A DNA stretch of 64,000 bases, taken from contig NZ_BMVY01000041.1 in NCBI RefSeq assembly GCF_014650955.1, forward strand, positions 1 to 64,000, read 5' to 3'. Source of the stretch: Streptomyces tauricus (GTDB lineage Bacteria > Actinomycetota > Actinomycetes > Streptomycetales > Streptomycetaceae). A model generated the notes under the pieces. That model was given only the letters and a program-made list of their open reading frames with translations. It searched no databases and was not told the origin of the DNA. The translations under genes and the position numbers were made by a program. Shown here piece after piece: positions 1 through 7,776 of the stretch; the stretch's first letter is position 1; every line of letters starts with the position of its first letter.

Positions 1-8
1 CCTGAGCC

Positions 9-36
9 GCGGGGCGGGCCGGCCACCCCGCCCCGC
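9..36 (+). terminator. Probable terminator of an upstream gene
   Basis: Bases 9-18 (GCGGGGCGGG) and 27-36 (CCCGCCCCGC) are exact inverted repeats around an 8-base loop. A TGA lies at 3-5, so this may end a + strand gene that begins left of the window. There is no T-tract, which is common for Streptomyces hairpin terminators. Confidence 0.5.
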
Positions 37-78
37 GCCGCCCTGCCCCGTGCCGTCCCGCTCTGCCTTGTGCCACCC

Positions 79-96
79 TAGTTGACGTGACAACCA
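79..96. promoter_or_regulatory. Operator-like palindrome upstream of pirin gene
   Basis: The imperfect palindrome TAGTTGAC-GT-GACAACCA matches 6 of 8 arm positions. It has the same arm length and 2-base centre as the two copies at 1193-1210 and 1223-1240 upstream of the isochorismatase-type gene. The shared consensus is TGGTTGAC-N2-GTCAACCA. It lies about 25 bases before the pirin start, where a bound repressor would block transcription. The form suits a MarR-type dimer, but the regulator is not in the window. Confidence 0.6.
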
Positions 97-118
97 AATC
101 ATGTGGGAGGTGCTCTCG

Positions 119-1108
119 ATGAGCAACGCGGAAAACGATGTCGTGGCCCTGCTCGGCGGTGCGCCCGTCGAAGGCGGCCGGCCGGACGGAGCCCCCGGGG
201 TCGACGTCCTGTCCGCGCGTGAAGTCCCTCTCGGGGGCCCACGTGCGATGCGCGTACGGCGGACGCTGCCCCAGCGGCAGCGCACACTCATCGGCGCCTG
301 GTGCTTCGTCGACCACTACGGCCCCCACCAGGTCGCCGTCTCGGGGGGTATGAACATGCCCCCGCATCCGCACACCGGACTGCAGACGGTGAGCTGGCTG
401 TTCAGCGGAGAGCTCGAACACCGCGACACCCTCGGCACCCACGCCTTGATCCGGCCCGGCGAGATGAACCTCATGACCGGCGGACACGGCATCGCCCACT
501 CCGAGGTCTCCACCCCGGACACCGCCGTCCTCCACGGCGTCCAGTTGTGGGTCGCGCTGCCCGAGGAACACCGCCGCGCCGCCCGGGACTTCCAGCACTA
601 CGTGCCCGAACCCGTGCGGGTCGACGGCGCCGAGATCAGGGTCTTCCTGGGCTCGCTCGCCGGCCGGACCTCCTCGGCCCGGACCTTCACACCGCTGCTC
701 GGCGCCGAGATCGTCATCGAACCCCATGGGGTACTCACTCTCGCCGTGGAGCCGGCCTTCGAGCACGGCCTCCTCGTGGACAGCGGAGACATCCGCGTGG
801 CCGACACCGTGCTGCGGCCCGCCGAACTCGGCTACGTCCCTCGCGGCGCGGACACCCTGACGTTGGTGAACGAAGCCGACGCCCCGGCGCGGGCCGTCCT
901 CATCGGCGGACCTCCCTTCGAAGAGGAGATCGTCATGTGGTGGAACTTCGTGGGCCGCAGCCACGAGGACATCGTGCGAGCCCGTGAGGACTGGGAGGCC
1001 TCCTCCGACCGCTTCGGCGTCATCGAGGACTTCCCCGGCGGCCCCCTGCCCGCACCGGCCCTCCCGAACGCCGTCATCACACCGCGCCGGAACCCGCCGG
1101 CCCGGTGA
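119..1108 (+). CDS. Pirin family protein
   Basis: The 329-residue protein belongs to the pirin group of bicupin proteins. The N-terminal cupin carries the metal-site pattern seen as PPHPHTGL (about residues 81-88), followed downstream by GGHGIAHSE, and the C-terminal half has the pirin C domain ending near PFEEEIVMWWNFVGRS. Bacterial pirins bind iron or another metal; some oxidise quercetin-type flavonoids and others have redox-sensor roles. The start at 119 follows GGGAGG at 105-110; an upstream in-frame ATG at 101 would leave no ribosome site. The operator-like palindrome at 79-96 is shared with the next gene, so both are probably induced together, perhaps by oxidative or electrophile stress. 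The exact substrate is unknown. Confidence 0.9.
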   Translation: MSNAENDVVALLGGAPVEGGRPDGAPGVDVLSAREVPLGGPRAMRVRRTLPQRQRTLIGAWCFVDHYGPHQVAVSGGMNMPPHPHTGLQTVSWLFSGELEHRDTLGTHALIRPGEMNLMTGGHGIAHSEVSTPDTAVLHGVQLWVALPEEHRRAARDFQHYVPEPVRVDGAEIRVFLGSLAGRTSSARTFTPLLGAEIVIEPHGVLTLAVEPAFEHGLLVDSGDIRVADTVLRPAELGYVPRGADTLTLVNEADAPARAVLIGGPPFEEEIVMWWNFVGRSHEDIVRAREDWEASSDRFGVIEDFPGGPLPAPALPNAVITPRRNPPAR

Positions 1109-1192
1109 CGCCCGGCCGCCTGTGAGCGCGGTGCGCGCGGTCAACTGCCCGCATTCCTGCCGTAGTTGAGGCCCGGGACGACTCCATGCATC

Positions 1193-1210
1193 TGGTTGAC
1201 ACGTCAACCA
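1193..1210. promoter_or_regulatory. Near-perfect operator palindrome
   Basis: TGGTTGAC-AC-GTCAACCA has two perfect 8-base arms around a 2-base centre. It is the best copy of the motif also seen at 79-96 and 1223-1240. It lies in the 336-base gap upstream of the YcaC-like hydrolase and was probably bound by a MarR-like or similar dimeric regulator. Confidence 0.7.
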
Positions 1211-1222
1211 GCACTGCTAATG

Positions 1223-1240
1223 TGGTTGATGTATTAACCG
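1223..1240. promoter_or_regulatory. Second operator copy, imperfect
   Basis: TGGTTGAT-GT-ATTAACCG matches the 1193-1210 palindrome with 6 of 8 arm symmetry. Its centre is 30 bases from the first, about three helical turns, so two dimers could bind the same DNA face. The rest of the gap (1241-1444) shows no other clear element apart from the GAGAGGGA ribosome site just before 1445. Confidence 0.5.
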
Positions 1241-1444
1241 CTCGGCCGGCGGGCAGCGAGCCGTCACCGAGGCCGCGGGCCGTCCTCCCGTCGAAGCTGA
1301 GTGCGAGGCCGAGCCCGAGCCCGCTCGTGACGCGATGTCAGCCGACACGCGATATCAGCCGACGCGGCGTGGTGGTCGGTCGAGCCGACCCCAGGGTGAC
1401 CGCGCACACGCCCCCGGCGCCACGAAGACCCGGAGAGGGACCCC

Positions 1445-2104
1445 ATGAGCAACGAGACGAAGTCCGGACTGCAGGCGCTGCTGACGCCCGAGGAGAGCGT
1501 CGTCGTCCTCATCGACCACCAGCCGTTCCAGTTCGCCAACCTGCACAGCCACGAACCCACGATGATCGTGAACAACGCCGTCGGCCTGGCCAAGGCCGCC
1601 AAGGCGTTCGACGTGCCGACCATTCTGACGACCGTGCTGGAGGAGCGCGGCGGCTACCTCATCCAGGGGCTGCAGGACGTGTTTCCGGAGCAGAAGCCGA
1701 TCAACCGCACGCTCATCAACACCTGGGAGGACGCGAACGTCGTCGACGCCGTCAAGGCGACCGGCCGCAAGAAGCTGATCATCGCCGGCCTGTGGACGGA
1801 GATCTGTGTCGCGATGCCGGCGATCCAGGCGGCGGGCGAGGGTTTCGAGGTCTTCGTCGTCACCGACGCCTCGGGCAGTGCCTCGAAGGAAGCGCATGAC
1901 ATGGCCGTGCGCCGCATGATCCAGGCGGGCGTGGTGCCGATCACCTGGACGGCCGTGGCGAGTGAGTGGCAGCGCGACTGGGCGCGCGAGGAGACCATCC
2001 CGGCCGTGACCGACATTCTGCTTCAGCACGGGGGCGCCACCGGCGTCGCCTTCGCCTGGGAGACGCAGTTGCTCGCCACGGGCCGCACCGTGAGCGCCGG
2101 CTGA
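1445..2104 (+). CDS. Isochorismatase-family (YcaC-like) hydrolase
   Basis: The 219-residue protein has the cysteine-hydrolase fold of the isochorismatase superfamily. Visible active-site features are the early aspartate in VLIDHQPFQF (about residue 22) and the nucleophile cysteine in TEICVAMPA (about residue 120). The spacing, length and HQPFQF sequence match the YcaC group rather than true isochorismatases or nicotinamidases. YcaC-like enzymes are amide or ester hydrolases of uncertain natural substrate. The gene sits behind two copies of the operator shared with the pirin gene. The GAGAGGGA ribosome site supports the chosen start. A strong hairpin follows at 2115-2150, so the gene is probably monocistronic. 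Confidence 0.88.
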   Translation: MSNETKSGLQALLTPEESVVVLIDHQPFQFANLHSHEPTMIVNNAVGLAKAAKAFDVPTILTTVLEERGGYLIQGLQDVFPEQKPINRTLINTWEDANVVDAVKATGRKKLIIAGLWTEICVAMPAIQAAGEGFEVFVVTDASGSASKEAHDMAVRRMIQAGVVPITWTAVASEWQRDWAREETIPAVTDILLQHGGATGVAFAWETQLLATGRTVSAG

Positions 2105-2114
2105 CATGTCGCAA

Positions 2115-2150
2115 GGCCGTGGCGCCGTCACTCCCGACGGCGCCGCGGCC
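2115..2150 (+). terminator. Terminator after YcaC-like gene
   Basis: A 15-base stem (GGCCGTGGCGCCGTC with GACGGCGCCGCGGCC, one G-T pair) encloses a 6-base loop just after the stop codon at 2104. Confidence 0.75.
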
Positions 2151-2294
2151 CCGGTACGTGCACCCCGGCGATCCATGAGCACCACCGGTTACGCTCAAGT
2201 CGCCGTCACCCGTGCGCCTGGGCCGCAGGCCGTCCCTACGGCCCGACCGGCCCCGTACCCGCACTCACCACACCCGTAGCCACGAGGAGCATCC

Positions 2295-2639
2295 ATGAGC
2301 GAGATCACCATCCGCGACGACCGGGCCGGCGGCCTCCTGGAGGCGTACGCCGGTGACGAAGTGGCGGGTCGCATCGCGTACTTCGTCCTCGAAAGCCCCG
2401 GTCGCGCCCTCGTCCCGGTGCACACCACCGTGGAGCCCGCCCATGAGGGCAAGGGCATCGCGGGCTCCCTGGCCCGTGAGCTGTACGCGATCTCCGGGCG
2501 CGAGGGTGTGCCGGTCGCGCCGCTCTGCCCGTACGTCGTGAAGTGGGCCGAGCGGCACCCGGACGAGGCGCCGGTGGCGGACCCGGCGCTGCTGAGTGCG
2601 GCGAAGGAGTGGCTCGCGGCGCACCCCGGCCGCTTCTGA
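2295..2639 (+). CDS. GNAT-like small N-acetyltransferase (YjdJ type)
   Basis: This 114-residue protein is a short single-domain member of the Gcn5-related acetyltransferase group. The acetyl-CoA loop appears as HEGKGIAGSLARE (about residues 50-62), and LCPYVVKWAERHPD near the end is typical of the YjdJ/YidJ-like mini-GNATs. These proteins are about 90-110 residues and have few characterised substrates. The gene is preceded by GAGGAG. It ends just before a copy of the intergenic repeat at 2692-2711. No partner gene suggests a substrate. Confidence 0.8.
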   Translation: MSEITIRDDRAGGLLEAYAGDEVAGRIAYFVLESPGRALVPVHTTVEPAHEGKGIAGSLARELYAISGREGVPVAPLCPYVVKWAERHPDEAPVADPALLSAAKEWLAAHPGRF

Positions 2640-2691
2640 GCGGCGCAACCGCCGGGTCCGGTGCTCGCGGCGCGGGCCGGTGGGCGCCGGT

Positions 2692-2711
2692 CGCGCGGTT
2701 CCCCGCGCCCT
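2692..2711 (-). repeat. Copy of the GGGGCGCGGGGAACTGCGCG repeat
   Basis: The reverse-oriented core CGCGCGGTTCCCCGCGCCCT lies after the acetyltransferase gene. Other copies are at 3094-3114, 18881-18901, 24161-24295, 35461-35860, 42461-42480, 50598-50616 and 63741-63935, always between genes. Confidence 0.7.
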
Positions 2712-2822
2712 CACGGGGCCACATGGGCCCCGTTCGTCCCGCCAGGGGGTGAGTGGGTGCGCGGGGTCCGGGTACGCGTGGGAGAAGTCCAGAGCCGACG
2801 TTCCCTCTGGCTGGAGGACATG

Positions 2823-3020
2823 ATGACGCAACCGTTCCCCGATCCCGTACACCCGGATCCCACACCCGGCCCGGGCCCGGACCGACCGCAGCCCTTCCCC
2901 GACCCGGACCCGGTGCCGCCGACCCCGAAGCCGCGTCCGGTCCCGGGACCGCCGCCGCGCCCCGCGCCCGGCCCGGACCCGACCCCACCGCCGGAGCCCC
3001 AGCCGGGCCCCTTGGGCTGA
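2823..3020 (+). CDS. Proline-rich mini-protein
   Basis: This is a 65-residue open frame in which about half the residues are proline, in P-D-P, P-x-P and PPPRPAPGP patterns; it ends in PGPLG. It has no signal peptide, no membrane segment and no known domain. GGAGG at 2813-2817 gives 5 bases of spacing to ATG 2823; the overlapping ATG at 2820 is only 2 bases away. The strong terminator at 3041-3086 supports a real transcribed gene. Proline codons are CCN, so in this base composition a chance frame is possible. The function is unknown, and a short extended linker-like peptide is all that can be said. Confidence 0.5.
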   Translation: MTQPFPDPVHPDPTPGPGPDRPQPFPDPDPVPPTPKPRPVPGPPPRPAPGPDPTPPPEPQPGPLG

Positions 3021-3040
3021 CAACGCCCTGACAACGCCCG

Positions 3041-3086
3041 AAGCCGGTGGCCCGGCGTGGAGACATCCACGCCGGGCCACCGGCTT
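3041..3086. terminator. Bidirectional terminator between convergent genes
   Basis: A perfect 20-base stem (3041-3060 with 3067-3086) encloses a 6-base loop. The arms begin AAGCCGGTGG and end CCACCGGCTT, so each strand finishes in TT. It separates the proline-rich gene from the convergent gnd. Confidence 0.85.
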
Positions 3087-3093
3087 TGCCTTG

Positions 3094-3114
3094 AGGGGCG
3101 CGGGGAACCGCGCG
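3094..3114 (+). repeat. Copy of the GGGGCGCGGGGAACTGCGCG repeat
   Basis: A forward copy, AGGGGCGCGGGGAACCGCGCG, lies between the terminator at 3041-3086 and the 3' end of gnd. Confidence 0.7.
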
Positions 3115-3181
3115 ATCAGCCTCCACCGGGCCCGCACCCTGCAACGAACCCTCAGTTCCCCCAGCCCTCAACCCTCGGTCG

Positions 3182-4621
3182 TCAGCCGGAGACCTCGGAC
3201 CGGTCCCCGCCCCACAGCGTGTGGAACGACCCCTCCCGGTCGGTCCGCCGGTACGTGTGCGCCCCGAAGAAGTCCCGCTGCCCCTGCGTGAGCGCCGCGG
3301 GCAACCGCTCCGCGCGCAGCGCGTCGTAGTACGCCAGCGCCGCCGCGAACCCGGGCGTCGGCACCCCCTGCTGCACGGCGGAGACGAGCACCGCGCGCCA
3401 GTCGTCCTGCGCCGCCGCGATCTCCTGCGCGAACGTGTCGTCGGAGAGCAGGCTCGGCAGCTCCGCCTGCGCGTCGTACGCCTCCCGGATCCGGTCCAGG
3501 AACGCCGCCCGGATGATGCAGCCCCCGCGCCAGATCGACGCGACCGCGCCCAGGTCGATGTTCCAGTCGTACTCGGCGCTGCCGGCCGCGACCTCGTGGA
3601 AGCCCTGCGTGTAGGACACGATCTTCGACGCGTACAGCGCCTGCTCCACCTGGTCGGCGAACGCCGACGCCTCGGACTCGCTCAGCGCCGTCGCCGACGG
3701 CCCGGCGAGACCGCGCGAGGCCTCGCGCAGCGCGCTGTGGCCCGACAGCGACCGGGCGAAGACCGCCTCGGCGATGCCCGACACCGGTACGCCCAGGTCA
3801 AGGGCGATCTGCACGGTCCAGCGGCCCGTGCCCTTCTGCTCGGCCTGGTCCTGCACCACGTCCACGAACGGCTTGCCCGTCGCCTCGTCCACGTGGGAGA
3901 GGACCTCGGCGGTGATCTCGATCAGGTACGAGTCGAGGCGCCCGGTGTTCCAGGTGCGGAAGATGTCGGCGATCTGCGCGGGGGAGTACCCGGCCACATC
4001 GCGCAGCAGCTGGTACGCCTCGCCGATCAGCTGCATGTCGGCGTACTCGATGCCGTTGTGCACCATCTTCACGAAGTGCCCGGCGCCGTCGGGACCGACG
4101 TGCGTGACACACGGCGCGCCGTCCTCGGCCTTCGCGGAGATCTTCTCCAGCATCGGGCCCAGCGACTCGTACGACTCGACCGGACCGCCCGGCATGATGC
4201 TCGGGCCGTTGAGCGCGCCCTCCTCACCGCCGGAGATGCCCGCGCCGACGAAGTGGATGCCCTGCTCGCGCAGCTCGCGCTCCCGGCGCCGGGTGTCCGC
4301 GAAGTGCGCGTTGCCGCCGTCGATGATCATGTCGCCCGGCTCCAGGAGCGGGGCGAACTCCTGGATCACCGCGTCGGTCGGTTCACCGGCCTTCACCATG
4401 ATCACCAGGCGGCGGGGCCGCTCCAGCGCGGCCACGAACTCCTTGGCCGTCTCCGTCGCGATGAAGTCGCCCTCACTGCCGAACTCCTCCACCAGCGCGT
4501 GCGTGCGCGCCGCCGTCCGGTTGTGCAGGGCGACGGCGTATCCGTTCCGCGCGAAGTTACGGGCGAGATTGCGCCCCATCACCGCGAGTCCCGTGACACC
4601 GATCTGCGCTGAGTTGCTCAT
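3182..4621 (-). CDS. gnd: 6-phosphogluconate dehydrogenase, decarboxylating
   Basis: The 479-residue enzyme oxidises 6-phosphogluconate to ribulose 5-phosphate and CO2, making NADPH in the pentose phosphate pathway. The N-terminal Rossmann motif is GVTGLAVMGRNLARN (residues 8-22) and NRTAART follows the second strand. The 6PGDH signature GPSIMPGG and the catalytic segment HFVKMVHNGIEYADMQ are intact, including the lysine of FVKMVHN. The C-terminal RTDREGSFHTLW is typical of the long homodimeric class. AGGAG lies 9 bases before the ATG. It is divergent from the cell-wall hydrolase gene across a 317-base gap. S. coelicolor has more than one gnd gene, so this may be one of two isozymes. Confidence 0.97.
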   Translation of the reverse strand: MSNSAQIGVTGLAVMGRNLARNFARNGYAVALHNRTAARTHALVEEFGSEGDFIATETAKEFVAALERPRRLVIMVKAGEPTDAVIQEFAPLLEPGDMIIDGGNAHFADTRRRERELREQGIHFVGAGISGGEEGALNGPSIMPGGPVESYESLGPMLEKISAKAEDGAPCVTHVGPDGAGHFVKMVHNGIEYADMQLIGEAYQLLRDVAGYSPAQIADIFRTWNTGRLDSYLIEITAEVLSHVDEATGKPFVDVVQDQAEQKGTGRWTVQIALDLGVPVSGIAEAVFARSLSGHSALREASRGLAGPSATALSESEASAFADQVEQALYASKIVSYTQGFHEVAAGSAEYDWNIDLGAVASIWRGGCIIRAAFLDRIREAYDAQAELPSLLSDDTFAQEIAAAQDDWRAVLVSAVQQGVPTPGFAAALAYYDALRAERLPAALTQGQRDFFGAHTYRRTDREGSFHTLWGGDRSEVSG

Positions 4622-4938
4622 ACGGTTTGGCTCCTAAGATCCTGAATCAGTGGTGCCGGTCCTGCCCGCCAGTATTGACCCACCGACCATCCTGACTTGC
4701 CGGTTCTCCGACCGCACATCCTGCCGTGCCGACGATGTGTACGCAGAAGAGGCGCCCTCGCCTCAGCCTCCGGGCGAACTTCACCCTCGTACCTGCCACC
4801 GGCATCTGCACCAACCATCGCGAACGAAGGCGCATTCCTGGTCACTTGGCGGGATAGGGAGGCTGATTGCCCTCTTGTCATGGCCTGTTAGCAGCGTTTA
4901 CTTTTGCCGCTCCTGACGCTTGTTTAGGGGGCACCTTC
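4622..4938. promoter_or_regulatory. Divergent promoter region of gnd and rpfD-like gene
   Basis: This 317-base gap has lower G+C than its surroundings and no convincing gene. On the + strand, TTGTCA at 4875-4880 and TACTTT at 4899-4904 with an 18-base spacer form a plausible housekeeping promoter about 35 bases before the hydrolase start. The leader was checked for the ydaO-type c-di-AMP riboswitch known from some Streptomyces rpf genes; the conserved blocks were not found. No clear promoter for gnd was picked out. Confidence 0.4.
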
Positions 4939-6096
4939 ATGGCCGTACGCGGCCGGCACCGCCGGTATCAGCCCAACAGGATCAATCGAGCGTCACTCAC
5001 GGTCACGGTCGGCGGTGCCGGAATGGCGATACCGCTCATCGGGACCGGCGTCGCGAACGCGGCCGATGTGGACACCTGGAACAAGGTCGCCGCCTGCGAG
5101 TCCACGAACAACTGGCACATCAACACGGGCAACGGCTACTACGGCGGGCTCCAGTTCAGCCAGTCCACCTGGGAGGCCTACGGCGGCAGGGCCTACGCGG
5201 CCCGCGCCGACCTCGCCACCAAGGACCAGCAGATAGCCGTCGCCGAGAAGGTCCTGGACGGGCAGGGGCCGGGCGCCTGGCCCACCTGCTCGCAGCGGGC
5301 GGGGCTCACCCGCGGTGGCGACAGCCCCGACATCAGCCCCTCGGGCACCTCCACGCAGACCGCCAAGCGCAAGGTCGACGTACAGCCGCAGACCACGCCC
5401 CAGTCCCGGGCCGGGACCGCCGAGATGTACACGGTCGTCCACGGCGACACGCTCTCGGAGATCGCGGGCACCCGCAAGATACCCGGCGGTTGGCGCCAGC
5501 TGTACGACGCCAACCGCAGGACCGTCGGCTCCGACCCCGATCTGATCGTCCCCGGCCAGCGGCTGAGCCTGCACGGCAAGGCGCAGACGAAGGCGCCGAC
5601 GAAGGAGAAGACGGACAACAAGGGCACGAAGGAGAAGAAGAAGGAAGAGAAGGCCGAGGAGAAGTCGCAGAAGAAGACCCACTCGGTCACCCACACCCTC
5701 ACCGCGCCGGTGAGCGCCGGCACCGGCACCCCGTACCACGCCGCCGGTTCCTCCTGGTCGAAGGGCTATCACACGGGTGTCGACTTCCCCGTGCCGACCG
5801 GTACGTCCGTCAAGTCGGTCGGGGCGGGCAGCGTGGTGACCGCGGGGTGGGGCGGGTCCTTCGGCTACCAGGTGGTGATCCGGCACGGCGACGGCCGCTA
5901 CACCCAGTACGCCCATCTGTCCGCGATCTCCGTGAAGGCCGGGCAGAACGTGGGGGCCGGCCAGCGCATCGGCCGGTCCGGCTCCACGGGCAACAGCTCG
6001 GGCCCGCATCTGCACTTCGAGGTGCGGACGGGGCCCGGTTTCGGCAGCGACGTCGATCCGGTCGCCTACCTGCGCGCCGGCGGGGTCCGGATCTGA
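4939..6096 (+). CDS. Rpf-LysM-M23 cell-wall hydrolase (RpfD-like)
   Basis: The 385-residue secreted protein combines three peptidoglycan modules. After a basic N terminus and hydrophobic segment ending in GTGVANA (about residue 42) comes a resuscitation-promoting-factor transglycosylase domain with the catalytic glutamate in VAACEST. A LysM domain (YTVVHGDTLSEIAG...) binds glycan. A very charged Lys/Glu linker (about residues 217-252) leads to an M23 endopeptidase domain with metal ligands in YHTGVDF and HLHFEV. It should cut both glycan and peptide bonds, which suits a role in spore germination and growth. The start at 4939 follows AGGGGG; earlier in-frame starts lack a ribosome site. The domain order and the neighbouring gnd resemble S. 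coelicolor RpfD, from memory. Confidence 0.9.
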   Translation: MAVRGRHRRYQPNRINRASLTVTVGGAGMAIPLIGTGVANAADVDTWNKVAACESTNNWHINTGNGYYGGLQFSQSTWEAYGGRAYAARADLATKDQQIAVAEKVLDGQGPGAWPTCSQRAGLTRGGDSPDISPSGTSTQTAKRKVDVQPQTTPQSRAGTAEMYTVVHGDTLSEIAGTRKIPGGWRQLYDANRRTVGSDPDLIVPGQRLSLHGKAQTKAPTKEKTDNKGTKEKKKEEKAEEKSQKKTHSVTHTLTAPVSAGTGTPYHAAGSSWSKGYHTGVDFPVPTGTSVKSVGAGSVVTAGWGGSFGYQVVIRHGDGRYTQYAHLSAISVKAGQNVGAGQRIGRSGSTGNSSGPHLHFEVRTGPGFGSDVDPVAYLRAGGVRI

Positions 6097-6105
6097 CCGG
6101 CGGCG

Positions 6106-7554
6106 TCAGGATTTGACGCAGGCGCGCAGCAGCATCGGGGCGGGCAGCAGGGGCAGGCACGGAACGCCGTAGTAGAGGCTTTCCGGCCATGCCACCTCGT
6201 CCGGGCCGTCCGGCAGGTCGCCGGGCGGCGGGGGCCCGTTGGACCCGGGCGGCGGCACCAGGGCCTCCTCGCTCACGGCGGCGAGCATCCCGGTCGGCGC
6301 GGGCGACTCCTGCCGACCGCCCGGTACTCCGGCGCCGGACACGCGCGCCTGCTCAGGTACGCCCTCGTGTACGCCACGGACCGTGCGCGGGGCCTGCCTG
6401 GCCGGTCCGGCGGCCGCGAGCCGTTTGCGCCGCCCCGCAGCCCCCGTGAACGATTCTTCTCGTACAGCCGCCGGCGTGTACGCCTTGTCCCGCACCCCCG
6501 AGGAGACCCGCCGCCCGGCGGAGACCGAGGCGGAGGCCGCGGGGGAGACCGAGGCGGAGGCGGGAGCGGATACCGCCGGCCGCTCGGGAGGAAAAACCGC
6601 CGCGGCCTGCTCGAAGCGGCTCGGCGTGCTGTCCGGGACCGCGCCCTGTGACGCCTCCTGAAGCACGGTGTCCGCGGCCGAGGGCGCCGCTCCGGCAGCC
6701 GGGGCGACCGCCTGCGTACGCTCCGAGCCGCTGATCCGCTCCGTGGTGAGCAGGATCAGACCGCCCGCGGCGACGACCCCGCAGCCGAGGGCGAGCATGG
6801 TGCCCGTCTCGCCGTGGCGGAACGTCTCGCCGAACATCGTCAGTCCCACCGCGGCGGCCACGATCGGGTTCACGACGGTCAGCGTGGCCAGCGGGGCCGC
6901 GAGTCCGGCGCCCCGGTACGAGGCCTGCGACAGCAGCATTCCGGCGGTCGCCAGCACGCCGATCACGGCGAGGCTCGGCAGGTCGGCGAGTGCCACGCCG
7001 CCCGTCCAGTCCACCGCGACGGTCTTCGTGAACACCGACGACATACCGAAGGCGACACCCGCCGCGATCGCCAGCAGGATGCTGCGCACGGCCGGGTGCC
7101 GGTGCGCGGCGCGGGCCGCCGTCATCAGCGCCACCACCGCACCGCCGGTGACCAGGGCCACCACGACGCGCTGGGCGCTGTTCAGGGACTGCGAGTCGGC
7201 GGTGCCGACCAGTGCCAGGATCCCGGCCAGACCGATCGTCGCCATGATCGCGCCCCGCCAGGCGGTCGCCCCGGCCCTGCGGCGGACGAAGACGGCCGCC
7301 ATGGGCAGCGCGAACACGATGGTCAGCGCGCCCAGCGGCTGGACCAGGCTGAGCGGCCCGTAGGCCAGCGCCACGACGTGCAGCAGTCCGCCGAGCGCGT
7401 TGAGACCGACCGCCGCCCACCAGGCGAGCTGGCGCATGGGGGCGTACGTACGCTCGGGCGTGGTCGCCGCGACACGTTCCTGCACGATGGCCCCGCCCGC
7501 GTAGGCGACGGCGGAGACGAGGGAGAGCACCACAGAAAGCACTAGTGCGCTCAT
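6106..7554 (-). CDS. DMT-superfamily transporter with disordered C-terminal tail
   Basis: The first 275 residues hold about nine to ten hydrophobic helices in two repeats, as in EamA/NIPA-like drug-metabolite transporters (for example GPLSLVQPLGALTIVFALPMAA and AAAVGLTMFGETFRHGETG). About 200 further residues are rich in Ala, Pro, Ser and Glu and look disordered; they end in CLPLLPAPMLLRACVKS. Most DMT carriers are about 300 residues, so this tail is an unusual addition and probably cytoplasmic. The GAGGAGA ribosome site supports the start. It converges with the cell-wall hydrolase gene with only 9 bases between stops. The substrate cannot be inferred. Confidence 0.85.
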   Translation of the reverse strand: MSALVLSVVLSLVSAVAYAGGAIVQERVAATTPERTYAPMRQLAWWAAVGLNALGGLLHVVALAYGPLSLVQPLGALTIVFALPMAAVFVRRRAGATAWRGAIMATIGLAGILALVGTADSQSLNSAQRVVVALVTGGAVVALMTAARAAHRHPAVRSILLAIAAGVAFGMSSVFTKTVAVDWTGGVALADLPSLAVIGVLATAGMLLSQASYRGAGLAAPLATLTVVNPIVAAAVGLTMFGETFRHGETGTMLALGCGVVAAGGLILLTTERISGSERTQAVAPAAGAAPSAADTVLQEASQGAVPDSTPSRFEQAAAVFPPERPAVSAPASASVSPAASASVSAGRRVSSGVRDKAYTPAAVREESFTGAAGRRKRLAAAGPARQAPRTVRGVHEGVPEQARVSGAGVPGGRQESPAPTGMLAAVSEEALVPPPGSNGPPPPGDLPDGPDEVAWPESLYYGVPCLPLLPAPMLLRACVKS

Positions 7555-7776
7555 GTGTCTCTCCTCTGCGTGTGGCGGACGCGCTCCGGCGGGTGCAGAG
7601 TCCGGTGCGGCGAACGGTCGGCTTCCATGGTTATGACGATCCCTTGTGAAAGGTCCGGTGTCGTCGTACCTGAGCAGTCATTGGGTCCTACTGCCGATGG
7701 AGTACGTCTTGGACCGAGTCCTCCCCAGGTCGGGTGACACGAAGTACAACCCGCCCTCCGGCGCCGTTATGCCCCC

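Noticed and set aside
4622..4938. Possible ydaO-type c-di-AMP riboswitch before the Rpf-like gene
   Set aside because: Some Streptomyces rpf leaders carry it, but the conserved blocks (for example the GGGGAAC and CCGTCAGCTAACC elements) could not be found on either strand. A covariance-model scan would settle it.
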